Source: an uncultured Clostridium sp.
GTDB lineage: Bacteria; Bacillota; Clostridia; Peptostreptococcales; Peptostreptococcaceae
Assembly: GCA_945871955.1 (NCBI GenBank)
Contig: CAMBXR010000013.1
Coordinates: 1 to 50,713, forward strand
Length of the DNA stretch: 50,713 bases
Direction: 5' to 3'
Below are positions 1-8,715 of the stretch, one piece after another; positions within the stretch are counted from its first letter, which is position 1; each line of letters opens with the position of its first letter. The position numbers were made by a program, and so were the translations under genes. The notes beneath the pieces were generated by a model. It had not been told where the DNA came from and ran no database searches. It was given only the letters and a program-made list of their open reading frames with translations.

Positions 1-2186
1 AAGTACCAAAATATAAATTTGAAAATGTACTAGATAGATATAAAGAAGAAAATAACTTTAAATTTGATACGGACTTAACTTGTGATCACTTAAAGTCAAT
101 AGTTGAAGAATATAAAAATATATATAAAAAAGAAGTTGGCGAAGACTTTCCACAAGATCCTAAAAAACAACTAATGCTAGCAGTAGAAGCTGTATTTAAA
201 TCTTGGAATAATCCAAGAGCAATAATATATCGTAGATTAAATGATATAGCTAATGACCTAGGTACAGCAGTTAATATACAATCAATGGTATTTGGTAATA
301 TGGGAGATACTTCAGGAACTGGAGTTGCTTTCACAAGAGATCCTGCTACAGGAGAAAATAAACTGCTTGGAGAATACTTAATAAATGCACAAGGTGAAGA
401 TGTTGTTGCAGGAATAAGAACTCCACAGCATATAGATACTTTAAAACAAGTAATGCCTCAGATTTATCAACAATTTATGGATACAGTAAAAACATTAGAA
501 TATCACTATAAAGATATGCAAGATGTTGAATTTACAATAGAAAAAGGTAGATTATTTTTCTTACAAACAAGAAATGGTAAAAGAACTGCTGCATCAGCTA
601 TAAATGTAGCTGTTGATTTAGTAGAAGAAGGATTAATAACTAAAGAAGAAGCTATAATGAGAGTTGAACCTAAACAACTAGATCAATTACTTCACCCTAA
701 ATTTGAAGATAAAGCATTAAAAGAAGCAACTATTTTAGCAAAAGGTCTACCAGCATCGCCAGGAGCTGGAAGTGGTAAAATTTACTTTAGTGCCGAAGAT
801 GCAGCTCAGGCTTCAAAAAATGGAGAAAAAGTAGTACTTGTTAGACAAGAAACATCACCTGAAGATATAGAAGGGATGGTTTGTTCTGAGGCTATACTTA
901 CTGCAAGAGGTGGTATGACTTCTCATGCTGCTGTTGTTGCAAGAGGTATGGGTAAATGTTGTGTTGCTGGTTGTGGAGAAATCAAAGTTGATGAAAGAGC
1001 TAAAGAAGTTAGAAAAGATGACATAGTCTTAAAAGAAGGCGATATAATATCAATTGATGGTTCAACAGGAATAGTTTACTTAGGAGATGTAACTAAATCT
1101 GAGGTTGCTATGACAGGCAACTTTGAAAAATTAATGAATTGGGTTGATGAGATTAGAGATATAAAAGTAAGAACTAATGCAGATAATCCAAGAGATGCAA
1201 AGGCTGCTGTAGATTTTGGTGCAGAAGGTATAGGACTTTGTAGAACTGAGCACATGTTCTTTGATGAAGATAGAATACCAGCTGTTAGAAAAATGATATT
1301 ATCAAACACTGTGGAAGATAGAGTGAAGGCTTTAGATGAATTATTACCTATGCAACAACAAGATTTTGTTGAAATATATAAAGTTATGGGTGATAGACCG
1401 GTAAATATTAGACTATTAGATCCGCCATTACATGAATTCTTACCACATGATGATGAGACTATAGAAGAACTATCTAAAGATATGAATATAAGTTCTAAAG
1501 AAATAAGAAAGAGAATAGTAGATTTAGCAGAGTTCAATCCAATGCTTGGACATAGAGGATGTAGACTTGCTGTTACTTATCCAGAAATAGCAGTTATGCA
1601 AACTAAAGCTATAATAAATGCAGCTATACAAGTAAATAAAGAAGGTTTAAATGTAGAACCTGAAATAATGATACCACTTGTTGGTGCATTAAATGAATTC
1701 AAAGTAGTTAAAAATATTATAGTAGAGACTGCAAATAAAATAATTGAAGAACATAATGTTAACTTAAAATATACAGTAGGTACAATGATAGAGATACCTA
1801 GAGCTTGTTTAATAGCTGATGAAATAGCAAGAGAAGCTGATTTCTTCTCATTTGGTACAAATGACTTAACACAAATGACATTTGGATATTCTAGAGATGA
1901 TGCTGGAAAATTCTTAAATGAATATGTGGATAAAGAAATCTTAGAAAAAGATCCATTCCAAACTCTAGATCAAAAAGGTGTTGGTAAATTAGTTAAAATG
2001 GCAACAAATCTTGCAAGAGAAGAAAAAGGTGATAAAATTAAACTTGGAATATGCGGAGAACATGGAGGAGATCCTGCATCAATAGAGTTTTGCTATAAAA
2101 CAGGGTTAAACTATGTATCTTGTTCACCATATAGAGTTCCAATAGCAAGACTTGCAGCAGCACAAGCAACTATAAAAAATAAATAA
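1..2186 (+). CDS. ppdK: Pyruvate, phosphate dikinase, 5' end outside the window
   Basis: Interconverts pyruvate + ATP + Pi with PEP + AMP + PPi in the cytosol. The frame is already open from base 3, so about 727 codons are visible of a family usually near 875 residues; part of the N-terminal ATP-grasp domain is cut off by the window edge. The first in-frame ATG (174) is an internal Met. Visible parts are the end of the ATP-binding domain, the swivelling domain with GGMTSHAAVVARG (phosphorylated His at 924-926) and the C-terminal barrel with LGHRGCRLAVTYPEI, FGTNDLTQMTFG and the catalytic Cys in GICGEHGG (2052-2054). All key residues in view are intact. A strong terminator follows, so it ends its transcription unit. 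Identity is secure. Confidence 0.97.
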   Translation, partial: VPKYKFENVLDRYKEENNFKFDTDLTCDHLKSIVEEYKNIYKKEVGEDFPQDPKKQLMLAVEAVFKSWNNPRAIIYRRLNDIANDLGTAVNIQSMVFGNMGDTSGTGVAFTRDPATGENKLLGEYLINAQGEDVVAGIRTPQHIDTLKQVMPQIYQQFMDTVKTLEYHYKDMQDVEFTIEKGRLFFLQTRNGKRTAASAINVAVDLVEEGLITKEEAIMRVEPKQLDQLLHPKFEDKALKEATILAKGLPASPGAGSGKIYFSAEDAAQASKNGEKVVLVRQETSPEDIEGMVCSEAILTARGGMTSHAAVVARGMGKCCVAGCGEIKVDERAKEVRKDDIVLKEGDIISIDGSTGIVYLGDVTKSEVAMTGNFEKLMNWVDEIRDIKVRTNADNPRDAKAAVDFGAEGIGLCRTEHMFFDEDRIPAVRKMILSNTVEDRVKALDELLPMQQQDFVEIYKVMGDRPVNIRLLDPPLHEFLPHDDETIEELSKDMNISSKEIRKRIVDLAEFNPMLGHRGCRLAVTYPEIAVMQTKAIINAAIQVNKEGLNVEPEIMIPLVGALNEFKVVKNIIVETANKIIEEHNVNLKYTVGTMIEIPRACLIADEIAREADFFSFGTNDLTQMTFGYSRDDAGKFLNEYVDKEILEKDPFQTLDQKGVGKLVKMATNLAREEKGDKIKLGICGEHGGDPASIEFCYKTGLNYVSCSPYRVPIARLAAAQATIKNK

Positions 2187-2233
2187 TAATCAATAGATAT
2201 GTAATAAACTTATGTTATAGTTACTATTAATTG

Positions 2234-2280
2234 AAACCTCATAGACACTAATAAATAGTGTACATGAGGTTTTTATTTTT
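2234..2280 (+). terminator. Rho-independent terminator of ppdK
   Basis: AAACCTCAT (2234-2242) pairs with ATGAGGTTT (2264-2272), with an inner ACACTA/TAGTGT helix, followed by a T-rich tract to 2280. Confidence 0.9.
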
Positions 2281-2404
2281 TGAGAAAAATAAATTTTGGG
2301 GAAATATTAAATGAAAAACATAATTTTTACCCATAGTTTAAGTGTAATCATATAATATTTGAAAACAAGTATAATATTTATAAATAGAAAAATTAACTTG
2401 TAAC

Positions 2405-2494
2405 TAATATATAATTTTATTATGATGTTAAAATATTATTAAAAATAAACGAAAATAGAAAAAACAGTCCGCAATTAATATATAATTTTATTAT
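2405..2494 (+). repeat. Two copies of a 19-bp AT-rich direct repeat upstream of the antiporter
   Basis: TAATATATAATTTTATTAT occurs identically at 2405-2423 and 2476-2494, 71 bp apart. The second copy abuts the antiporter ribosome binding site (AAGGGGGTGG, 2495-2504). These repeats and the ppdK terminator are the only structures seen in the 320-bp gap between ppdK and the antiporter; no ORF or RNA gene was found in it. The repeat may be regulatory or just low-complexity sequence. Confidence 0.5.
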
Positions 2495-2507
2495 AAGGGG
2501 GTGGAGT

Positions 2508-4154
2508 ATACTGATAAGTTTAATGATTATATGTGCACTAGTTTTATTAATATGTATAACATCGAGCAAAGTACTATACAGATTTGGAGTACCCATTCTT
2601 TTAATATTTATAGTCTTAGGAATGTTATTTGGATCTGATGGAATTGTAGGGATATACTTTGACAATTATGAACTTACAAATCAACTATGTTCAATTGCTT
2701 TAATTTTCATAATGTTTTTTGGTGGATTTGGAACTAATTGGAGAATGGCTAAACCTGTTGCCATTCCATCAATAATTATGTCAACTCTAGGAGTCATTAT
2801 CACAGCTGGCCTAACAGGATTATTTTGTTTAGCCGTACTAAAGACAACTATATTAGAAGGTTTACTCATAGGATCTATAGTTGCATCAACGGATGCAGCA
2901 TCAGTCTTTTCTATATTACGTTCTCAACAATTAAATTTAAAAGGGTCGATAGCATCCATACTAGAAGTTGAAAGTGGTAGTAATGACCCTATAGCCTATA
3001 TGTTAACTGTAATTATACTAGGGTTAATGTCTAACAAAGGATATGGAAATATAGTTCCTCTACTTATAAATCAAATTTTAGTAGGTATTATATCAGCAGT
3101 TATATTAGCTAAGTTTACTATATATATATTAAGACATATTAATTTTGAAATTGACGGATTTTATCCAATATTTGTAACAGCTATTGCAGTATTATCTTAT
3201 GCACTAAGCGTATATTTAGGCGGTAATGGTTATTTAAGCGCATATATAGCTGGTATTTTGATAGGAAATAGTAAAATTCCGCATAAAAAAAGTATATTCC
3301 AATTTTTTGATGGTATATCATGGCTTATGCAAATAATGCTTTTCTTCTTATTAGGATTGCTATCATTCCCATCAAGAATATCATCAATAATGATAGAAGG
3401 AATTGCAATATCCATATTTATGATTTTAATAGCAAGACCTATTGCAACATTTAGCATATTAAGCTGGTTTAAGATACCATTTAAACAACAAGTTTTTGTA
3501 TCGTGGGTTGGTCTTAGGGGTGCAGCATCAATAGCTTTTGCAATATATGCAGTAACCTATGGAGTACCTATTCATAATGACATTTTTCACATCATATTTT
3601 TCGTAGCATTATTTTCTGTTGCAGTTCAAGGTAGTCTTATACCTAAGGTAGCTAAAAAACTTAATTTAATAGATAATAAATCCTCTGTATTAAAAACTTT
3701 CAATGATTATAAAGAAGAAATAGGTACAAAGTTAATAGAAGTTTTAATTGACTCAAAAAGCAATTTAGCTAATAAAAGGATAATGGATAGCAACATACCA
3801 GAAGATATTCTTATAGTAATGATAAAGAGAGAAGGAGATGTATTTGTTCCAAATGGATCTACCTTGATATTACCAGGAGATATATTGGTTGTAACAGGCA
3901 ATAACTTAGATAAATTTAGAGAATATAAAGAAGAAAAAAGTACAAAACTAATGGAAATTACCGTTTCTAAGAGTAGTGATTTAGCTAATAAAACTATTAT
4001 AGATTTAGATATACCAAGTGATATCTTGATAGTAATGATAAAAAGAGAAGGAAGTGTAATAATACCAAATGGCGATACTTCAATACTTCCAGGGGATATA
4101 TTAGTGATAACTGGAACACATTTAGATGAAGTGAACATACTTGCCACTTCATAA
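2508..4154 (+). CDS. CPA1-family cation/proton antiporter with two C-terminal RCK_C (TrkA_C) domains
   Basis: Membrane antiporter of the NhaP/CvrA type, exchanging K+ or Na+ for protons. The first ~390 residues are a hydrophobic domain of about 12 membrane segments with family features FGSDGIVGIYFDNYEL, STDAASVFSILRS, EVESGSNDP and WVGLRGAASIAFA. Two RCK_C-like domains of ~65 residues follow in tandem, each containing DILIVMIKREG and LPGDILVVTG/LPGDILVITG; RCK_C domains bind small ligands such as nucleotides. The first ATG is at 2523, 18 nt after AAGGGGGTGG (2495-2504) and would shorten the first membrane helix. In-frame ATA (2508) or CTG (2511) sit at normal spacing, giving MLISLMIICALV-like N-termini, so I place the start at 2508 tentatively. 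Ion specificity cannot be told from sequence. Confidence 0.88.
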   Translation: MLISLMIICALVLLICITSSKVLYRFGVPILLIFIVLGMLFGSDGIVGIYFDNYELTNQLCSIALIFIMFFGGFGTNWRMAKPVAIPSIIMSTLGVIITAGLTGLFCLAVLKTTILEGLLIGSIVASTDAASVFSILRSQQLNLKGSIASILEVESGSNDPIAYMLTVIILGLMSNKGYGNIVPLLINQILVGIISAVILAKFTIYILRHINFEIDGFYPIFVTAIAVLSYALSVYLGGNGYLSAYIAGILIGNSKIPHKKSIFQFFDGISWLMQIMLFFLLGLLSFPSRISSIMIEGIAISIFMILIARPIATFSILSWFKIPFKQQVFVSWVGLRGAASIAFAIYAVTYGVPIHNDIFHIIFFVALFSVAVQGSLIPKVAKKLNLIDNKSSVLKTFNDYKEEIGTKLIEVLIDSKSNLANKRIMDSNIPEDILIVMIKREGDVFVPNGSTLILPGDILVVTGNNLDKFREYKEEKSTKLMEITVSKSSDLANKTIIDLDIPSDILIVMIKREGSVIIPNGDTSILPGDILVITGTHLDEVNILATS

Positions 4155-4160
4155 TTATAA

Positions 4161-4210
4161 GGGAGTATAGGTAGATTTATATAAATATAAATCTATCTAT
4201 ACTCTTTTTT
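4161..4210 (+). terminator. Rho-independent terminator of the antiporter
   Basis: A long perfect stem, GAGTATAGGTAGATTTA paired with TAAATCTATCTATACTC (4163-4204), followed by TTTTTT. Confidence 0.92.
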
Positions 4211-4737
4211 AGTATGCAAATTTGTATACTTGAATGAATATTTTTTCTTCATGGAGTATAACATGGAGATATAAAATGCCATTAAAAAGTATTAAAATAT
4301 TTATTAATAATTAGAAAATATAAAATATCACAAGAAATGATTATACTAAAGAGTATATATTATGTACAAAATTTATGTAATAACTAAAAAATAAATTGGA
4401 TAAAATGCAAATAAGCAAACTTAGTAATTTTGAAAAATTGGTTCAATTTAGACAAGAGTAAGAAGAGTTTATGGATTTAAGTATTCTCAAAAAAGCTGAT
4501 TTATGTATGATATTATTTTGATTTTTATTTGTATCTGTATATGTTATAGTTTTATCATGTAGTATAAGTACTTTAGAGTTTATATATAAAATTAAATAAT
4601 CTTATAGAAGATTATGATGAAAATACTGCAAAAAAGTTTAAGATAATACAGTATTAAATTAATATTAATTATTAGGTTTTAGCGATTGTAGAAACAAGTT
4701 TTTGCATATAAAATAAAATTCACAAGGAGAATAGACT
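4211..4737 (+). other. Gene-poor gap with a possible decayed small ORF
   Basis: No intact gene was found in these ~525 bases. One frame starting at ATG 4405 reads MQISKLSNFEKLVQFRQE, then stop (4459-4461), then 19 codons, a second stop (4519-4521), then a hydrophobic stretch ending in EFIYKIK and stop at 4597-4599. The hydrophobic tail suggests the remains of a small membrane protein, but nothing is recognisable and no good ribosome binding site precedes it. The last ~60 bases hold the pepT ribosome binding site. Confidence 0.3.
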
Positions 4738-5955
4738 ATGAAAGCTTATGAAAGAATGTTAAATTATATAAAAATATGGACTACTAGCAATAGCAGTAGT
4801 GAAACTGTGCCATCCACATTTTGTCAATTTGATTTGGCTAAATTATTAGTTGAAGAAATGAAAGAATTAGGAGTAGAAGATGCCCATGTGGATGAAAAAT
4901 GTTATGTCTATGGGACTTTACCTGCAACAAAGGGCTATGAAGATAAAATTAAATTAGGATTCATAGCTCATTTAGATACTTCAGAAGATATGAGCGGAGA
5001 AAATGTTAATCCTCAAATAGTAGAAAACTACAACGGTGAAGATATAGTTTTAGGGTATAGTGGAAAAGTTATAAAGGTTTCGGATTTTCCACACTTAAAA
5101 GGATTTAAAGGAAGAACTTTAATAACTACAGATGGAACTACTTTGCTTGGTGCCGATGATAAAGCAGGTATAGCAGAAATAATGACAGCTATAGAAATAA
5201 TACAAAATGAAAATATACCTCATGGAAAAATAAGTATAGGATTTAATCCAGATGAAGAAATAGGAATGGGGGCTCATAATTTTGATGTACAAAAATTTGG
5301 AGCCGATATTGCTTATACATTAGATGGTGGAATAGAAGGGCAAATAGAATATGAAAATTTCAATGCATCAAGTGCTATATTTGAAATAAAAGGTATAAAT
5401 GTTCATCCAGGAAGTGCTAAGGATATAATGGTTAACGCTCAATTATTAGCTATGGAGATAAACTCAATGTTACCAGCTGAAACACCAGCAACTACACAAG
5501 GATATGAAGGATTTTATCATTTAATAGAAATGGCAGGATCTGTGGAATATGCAAAATTAGATTACATAGTAAGGGATCATGATGCAGATAAATTTGCTGC
5601 AAGAAATGAATTCCTAAGAAATATAGAAAAAACTATGAATGAAAAATATGGTGAAGGTACAGTTACTCTAACCATAAAAGAACAATATAGAAATATGAAA
5701 GAAAAAATAGAACCATATATGCATTTAATAGACAATGCTAAAAAAGCTACAAAATCAGTAGGATTAGAACCAATTGTAGAAGCAATTCGTGGAGGAACTG
5801 ATGGAGCCCAACTAAGTTTTATGGGACTTCCTTGTCCTAATTTAGGAACTGGTGGAGCAGCTTATCATGGAGCCTTAGAGCATATAAGTGTGGAAGGTAT
5901 GGATAAAGTTGTAGATATAACTGTAGAACTAATAAAAATTTATGCAAATATGTAA
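4738..5955 (+). CDS. pepT: Peptidase T (tripeptide aminopeptidase, M20B)
   Basis: Cytosolic dizinc aminopeptidase that removes the N-terminal residue from tripeptides, in the last steps of peptide use. The 405-residue length is typical. Metal and catalytic residues are intact: His78 and Asp80 in AHLDTSED, the bridging Asp140 in LLGADDKAG, Glu173/Glu174 in NPDEEIGMG, Asp196 in TLDGG and His377 in GGAAYHGALEHI. The dimerisation insert lies between the two halves of the zinc domain. AAGGAGA (4724-4730) sits 7 nt before the ATG. It is apparently monocistronic, between the antiporter terminator and the clpP-like gene. Peptide scavenging suits an amino-acid-fermenting clostridium. Confidence 0.97.
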   Translation: MKAYERMLNYIKIWTTSNSSSETVPSTFCQFDLAKLLVEEMKELGVEDAHVDEKCYVYGTLPATKGYEDKIKLGFIAHLDTSEDMSGENVNPQIVENYNGEDIVLGYSGKVIKVSDFPHLKGFKGRTLITTDGTTLLGADDKAGIAEIMTAIEIIQNENIPHGKISIGFNPDEEIGMGAHNFDVQKFGADIAYTLDGGIEGQIEYENFNASSAIFEIKGINVHPGSAKDIMVNAQLLAMEINSMLPAETPATTQGYEGFYHLIEMAGSVEYAKLDYIVRDHDADKFAARNEFLRNIEKTMNEKYGEGTVTLTIKEQYRNMKEKIEPYMHLIDNAKKATKSVGLEPIVEAIRGGTDGAQLSFMGLPCPNLGTGGAAYHGALEHISVEGMDKVVDITVELIKIYANM

Positions 5956-6032
5956 TGTATTTTTGTAAAATACTTGTGTTATACTTATTAGTAAATGACT
6001 ATGAAAATATATTAATGGAGGGTACATAAGAA

Positions 6033-6623
6033 ATGTTTATGCAGGGGGAACAACAAGAAAATAAAAATGAAAAATCTAGTGAAGTAATGGAAAAACTATT
6101 AAAAACTAGAACAATATTTATATCAGGTGAGATAAATCAAGAATTAGCCCAAAAAGTTTGTACACAATTATTATTATTACAAGAAATGGGAGATGAACCT
6201 ATAAAATTATTTATAAATAGCCAAGGTGGTCATGTAGAGTCTGGGGATACTATACATGATATGATAAAATTTGTAAAACCTCGTGTACTTGTAATAGGTA
6301 CTGGATGGGTTGCAAGTGCAGGTATAACAATTTATCTTGCTGCTAATAAAGAAGATAGATATTCGCTTCCTAATACTAGATATTTAATACATCAACCAAT
6401 GGGTGAGTGTAGAGGTCAAAGTACAGATATAAGTATAGAAGCTGAAGAAATAATAAAAGTTCGTAAAAGAATTAATAATATAATAAGTACAGCTACTGGA
6501 CAACCAATAGAAAGAGTAGAAAAAGATACAGACAGAAACTACTGGTTAAATGCCTCAGAAGCTGTTGAATATGGTATAGTAAATAAAATTATAAGCAGTT
6601 ACAATGAATTGCCTACAATATAA
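6033..6623 (+). CDS. ClpP-family ATP-dependent protease proteolytic subunit (second-copy type)
   Basis: Serine protease subunit that normally forms a tetradecameric barrel and receives unfolded substrates from a Clp ATPase. The triad is intact: Ser95 in GWVASAGITIYLA, His120 in RYLIHQPMGE and an Asp in DTDRNYWLNASEAVEYG (165/167). The 196-residue length is normal. The serine loop differs from the usual GQAASMGAFLL form and the N-terminal ~20 residues are charged and Glu/Lys-rich. There is no clpX, tig or lon neighbour, so this is probably an additional ClpP (ClpP2-like) and not the housekeeping copy. GGAGGG (6017-6022) precedes the ATG by 10 nt. A strong terminator follows. ClpP fold is certain; its ATPase partner is unknown. 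Confidence 0.9.
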   Translation: MFMQGEQQENKNEKSSEVMEKLLKTRTIFISGEINQELAQKVCTQLLLLQEMGDEPIKLFINSQGGHVESGDTIHDMIKFVKPRVLVIGTGWVASAGITIYLAANKEDRYSLPNTRYLIHQPMGECRGQSTDISIEAEEIIKVRKRINNIISTATGQPIERVEKDTDRNYWLNASEAVEYGIVNKIISSYNELPTI

Positions 6624-6640
6624 ATTAAGATATAAATAAA

Positions 6641-6677
6641 AAATACTGTTACTAAAGATTATAGTAACAGTATTTTT
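6641..6677 (+). terminator. Rho-independent terminator of the clpP-like gene
   Basis: AAATACTGTTACTA (6641-6654) pairs with TAGTAACAGTATTT (6662-6675), followed by further Ts. Confidence 0.93.
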
Positions 6678-6698
6678 TCTGCTCTTTTATATAATAAA

Positions 6699-6727
6699 TT
6701 TACACAAATTATATAATAAGGTATAAT
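6699..6727 (+). promoter_or_regulatory. Sigma-A-type promoter of the acyltransferase gene
   Basis: TTTACA (6699-6704) and TATAAT (6722-6727) separated by 17 bp, about 30 bp ahead of the acyltransferase TTG start. Confidence 0.75.
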
Positions 6728-6758
6728 ATACTATATTTTTTAATATGGAGGCATTATT

Positions 6759-7805
6759 TTGGAACAGATTAAACATGTGGAAGAAAATTTAAAAACAAGA
6801 AATATTAGACATGTAGGTATGGATATTGTTAAATCAATAGCTATATTATCAGTTATAGGTGTTCATTTCTTTTTAAATACAAAATTCTACACAACAAACT
6901 TAAATAATTTTAATTTATTTTTTCAAACAATATTACAACAATTATTTTTAGCATGTATACCATTATTTTTAATATCAACAGGATATTTAAATAACAGTGT
7001 GGATATAAGTAAAAAATATTTTAAAAAAATAGTACCTATATTAATTTTATATATTTTATATTCTATACCAGCCATATTGTATAGAGCGCATATAAAAGAA
7101 ATTGAAACAAGTATTCCCTTATGGATTTCCTTGATTTTTAAATTTAAAGGAAATAGATATTCATGGTATATTGATTTATATATAGGTTTATTTTTATTAA
7201 TTCCTTTTTTAAATAGAATGTATAATACATTGAATTCAAAGAAAGAAAAACAAACACTAATATTTATATTAATTATATTAACATCTATGGTACCTTTAGT
7301 GAATGGTAAAATTATTAAACAATTTTATTTACCAACATATTGGACTTCTATATATCCACTTACTTATTTCTTTGTAGGTAAATATATCAAAGATTTCCAA
7401 CCCCAAATAAAAACACATTTAAATGTCATATACTTAATATTAATTATAATAATACAAGGATCTATTGAGTATTATGTAGCATCTGGTGAAGTCTATAAGC
7501 ACTTTTTTACGGACTATACATCTATATTAAGATTAATACAAGGGTGTTTAATATTTACGTTACTTTATAAAGCTAATATAAAGAATGAATTTATACATAA
7601 ACATATAACTAATATTTCAATGTTAACATTGGATATTTATTTAGCATCATTTATTACAGATAGAATAGTATATAAAGAAATATTAAAAGAGTTTACTTTT
7701 ACACAAGAAACTTATTTGTATATTATGATACCTCTTATAGTATCATCATTTGCATTATCTTATATAATTGCAATTATAAGAAAAAAATTTATAAAACTAA
7801 GATAG
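6759..7805 (+). CDS. Acyltransferase 3 family integral membrane O-acyltransferase
   Basis: Multi-pass membrane protein (348 aa, about 10 predicted helices) of the acyltransferase 3 family, which transfers acetyl or other acyl groups to extracytoplasmic glycans or lipids. The N-terminal MDIVKSIAILSVIGVHFF carries the family's conserved His in the first helix; an Arg/Tyr-rich segment around FKFKGNRYSWYIDLYIGLF follows, as in WecH/IcaC-like members. It starts at TTG, with ATGGAGG (6745-6751) 7 nt upstream; a consensus promoter is in front. It is convergent with a secreted SGNH esterase, and OatA-type proteins fuse these two folds in one chain. The acceptor cannot be named from sequence. Confidence 0.88.
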   Translation: MEQIKHVEENLKTRNIRHVGMDIVKSIAILSVIGVHFFLNTKFYTTNLNNFNLFFQTILQQLFLACIPLFLISTGYLNNSVDISKKYFKKIVPILILYILYSIPAILYRAHIKEIETSIPLWISLIFKFKGNRYSWYIDLYIGLFLLIPFLNRMYNTLNSKKEKQTLIFILIILTSMVPLVNGKIIKQFYLPTYWTSIYPLTYFFVGKYIKDFQPQIKTHLNVIYLILIIIIQGSIEYYVASGEVYKHFFTDYTSILRLIQGCLIFTLLYKANIKNEFIHKHITNISMLTLDIYLASFITDRIVYKEILKEFTFTQETYLYIMIPLIVSSFALSYIIAIIRKKFIKLR

Positions 7806-7810
7806 ATAAA

Positions 7811-7846
7811 AATAGACTTAACCATAGTATGGATTAAGTCTATTCT
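7811..7846. terminator. Bidirectional terminator between acyltransferase and SGNH hydrolase
   Basis: AATAGACTTAA (7811-7821) pairs with TTAAGTCTATT (7834-7844); T-rich on the plus side. The 3' arm includes the stop codon of the minus-strand hydrolase. Confidence 0.85.
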
Positions 7847-8556
7847 TTTATATGGAATAAAGCATTCTCTATATGTTGAGATATAATTTTATAACCTTTT
7901 TCATTTGGATGAAGTCCATCTCTAGTATAAATATTCATATTTTCTTTTGTAATTCCGCTTTCAGAATATAAATCTATTACAGAGAGAGAGTATAAATTTG
8001 CTATTTTTTTTGTAGCATTTACATAGTCAATAAGTTGGTTATTTTCATTATTAAAGTAATGTATATCGAAACCATCTTTAATCCTTTGAATAGGAGTTAT
8101 AAGTATAATCTCTATATTAGGATTAGATTTTTGTATATATTCTATTAAAAGTTGATAAGCACCAAAGTATGTTTTATCATTAAAATTATTAGAATTGATA
8201 CTTTTTAGACTTCCTAGGGGTTTATGATATCTAAAATCATTAGTTCCAATAAATATTGTAACCAAGTCATATTTTTTATAATCTATACTTTTTCCAAGTT
8301 CATAAGTGGAATTATGATTACATTGATATGCCATAGTTTGACCATTGACACCCTTATTATCTATGTATTTGAATTTTTTTGATAAATTAATTTGATAAAT
8401 ACCAGATTTAGTTATACTATCACCTAAGGTTAGCCAAGTTTTATCTTTATATAAATTATCCATATCTATAAGTTTTGTAGATTCATCTGATTTTGATGTT
8501 ATAGTTAAAATAAGTAATAATATAAATAAGAAAAATGTTAAGTATTTTAATTTCAT
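7840..8556 (-). CDS. SGNH/GDSL-family hydrolase with N-terminal signal anchor
   Basis: Secreted or membrane-anchored esterase-type hydrolase. The N-terminus MKLKYLTFFLFILLLILTIT is a signal peptide or anchor with no lipobox Cys. SGNH blocks are all present: LTLGDSITKSG (nucleophile Ser), the Gly block in GVNGQTMAYQ, the Asn block in IFIGTNDFRY and DGLHPNEKGYK (Asp and His). An ATG at 8568 is in frame, but ATGGAGGAAAATATG shows that GGAGG is the ribosome binding site for the second ATG, so I start at 8556 (238 aa). Convergent with the acyltransferase; it may remove the group that enzyme adds, or act on other wall or lipid esters. Confidence 0.9.
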   Translation of the reverse strand: MKLKYLTFFLFILLLILTITSKSDESTKLIDMDNLYKDKTWLTLGDSITKSGIYQINLSKKFKYIDNKGVNGQTMAYQCNHNSTYELGKSIDYKKYDLVTIFIGTNDFRYHKPLGSLKSINSNNFNDKTYFGAYQLLIEYIQKSNPNIEIILITPIQRIKDGFDIHYFNNENNQLIDYVNATKKIANLYSLSVIDLYSESGITKENMNIYTRDGLHPNEKGYKIISQHIENALFHIKE

Positions 8557-8670
8557 ATTTTCCTCCATTTAATTGATAAGTATATTATTTTCAATAATGG
8601 GATTTAATATTACTATAACAATTTATATGTATATATAAATTGGTGAGGGAAATATATATTCTTATAATAG

Positions 8671-8715
8671 ATTACTAAAAAAACTACCTTATACAAAGGT
8701 AGTTTTTTTAGTAAT
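8671..8715. terminator. Strong terminator downstream of topB
   Basis: A perfect 20-bp inverted repeat, 8671-8690 with 8696-8715, and a 5-nt loop. The minus-strand reading ends in a T-rich stretch directly after the topB stop codon. Confidence 0.9.

Noticed and set aside
1076-1537. 153-codon open frame on the minus strand inside ppdK
   Set aside because: Antisense shadow of a strongly conserved enzyme; low-complexity composition and no ribosome binding site.
3707-4147. 146-codon open frame opposite the antiporter C-terminus
   Set aside because: Its internal repeat only mirrors the duplicated RCK_C domains on the real coding strand.
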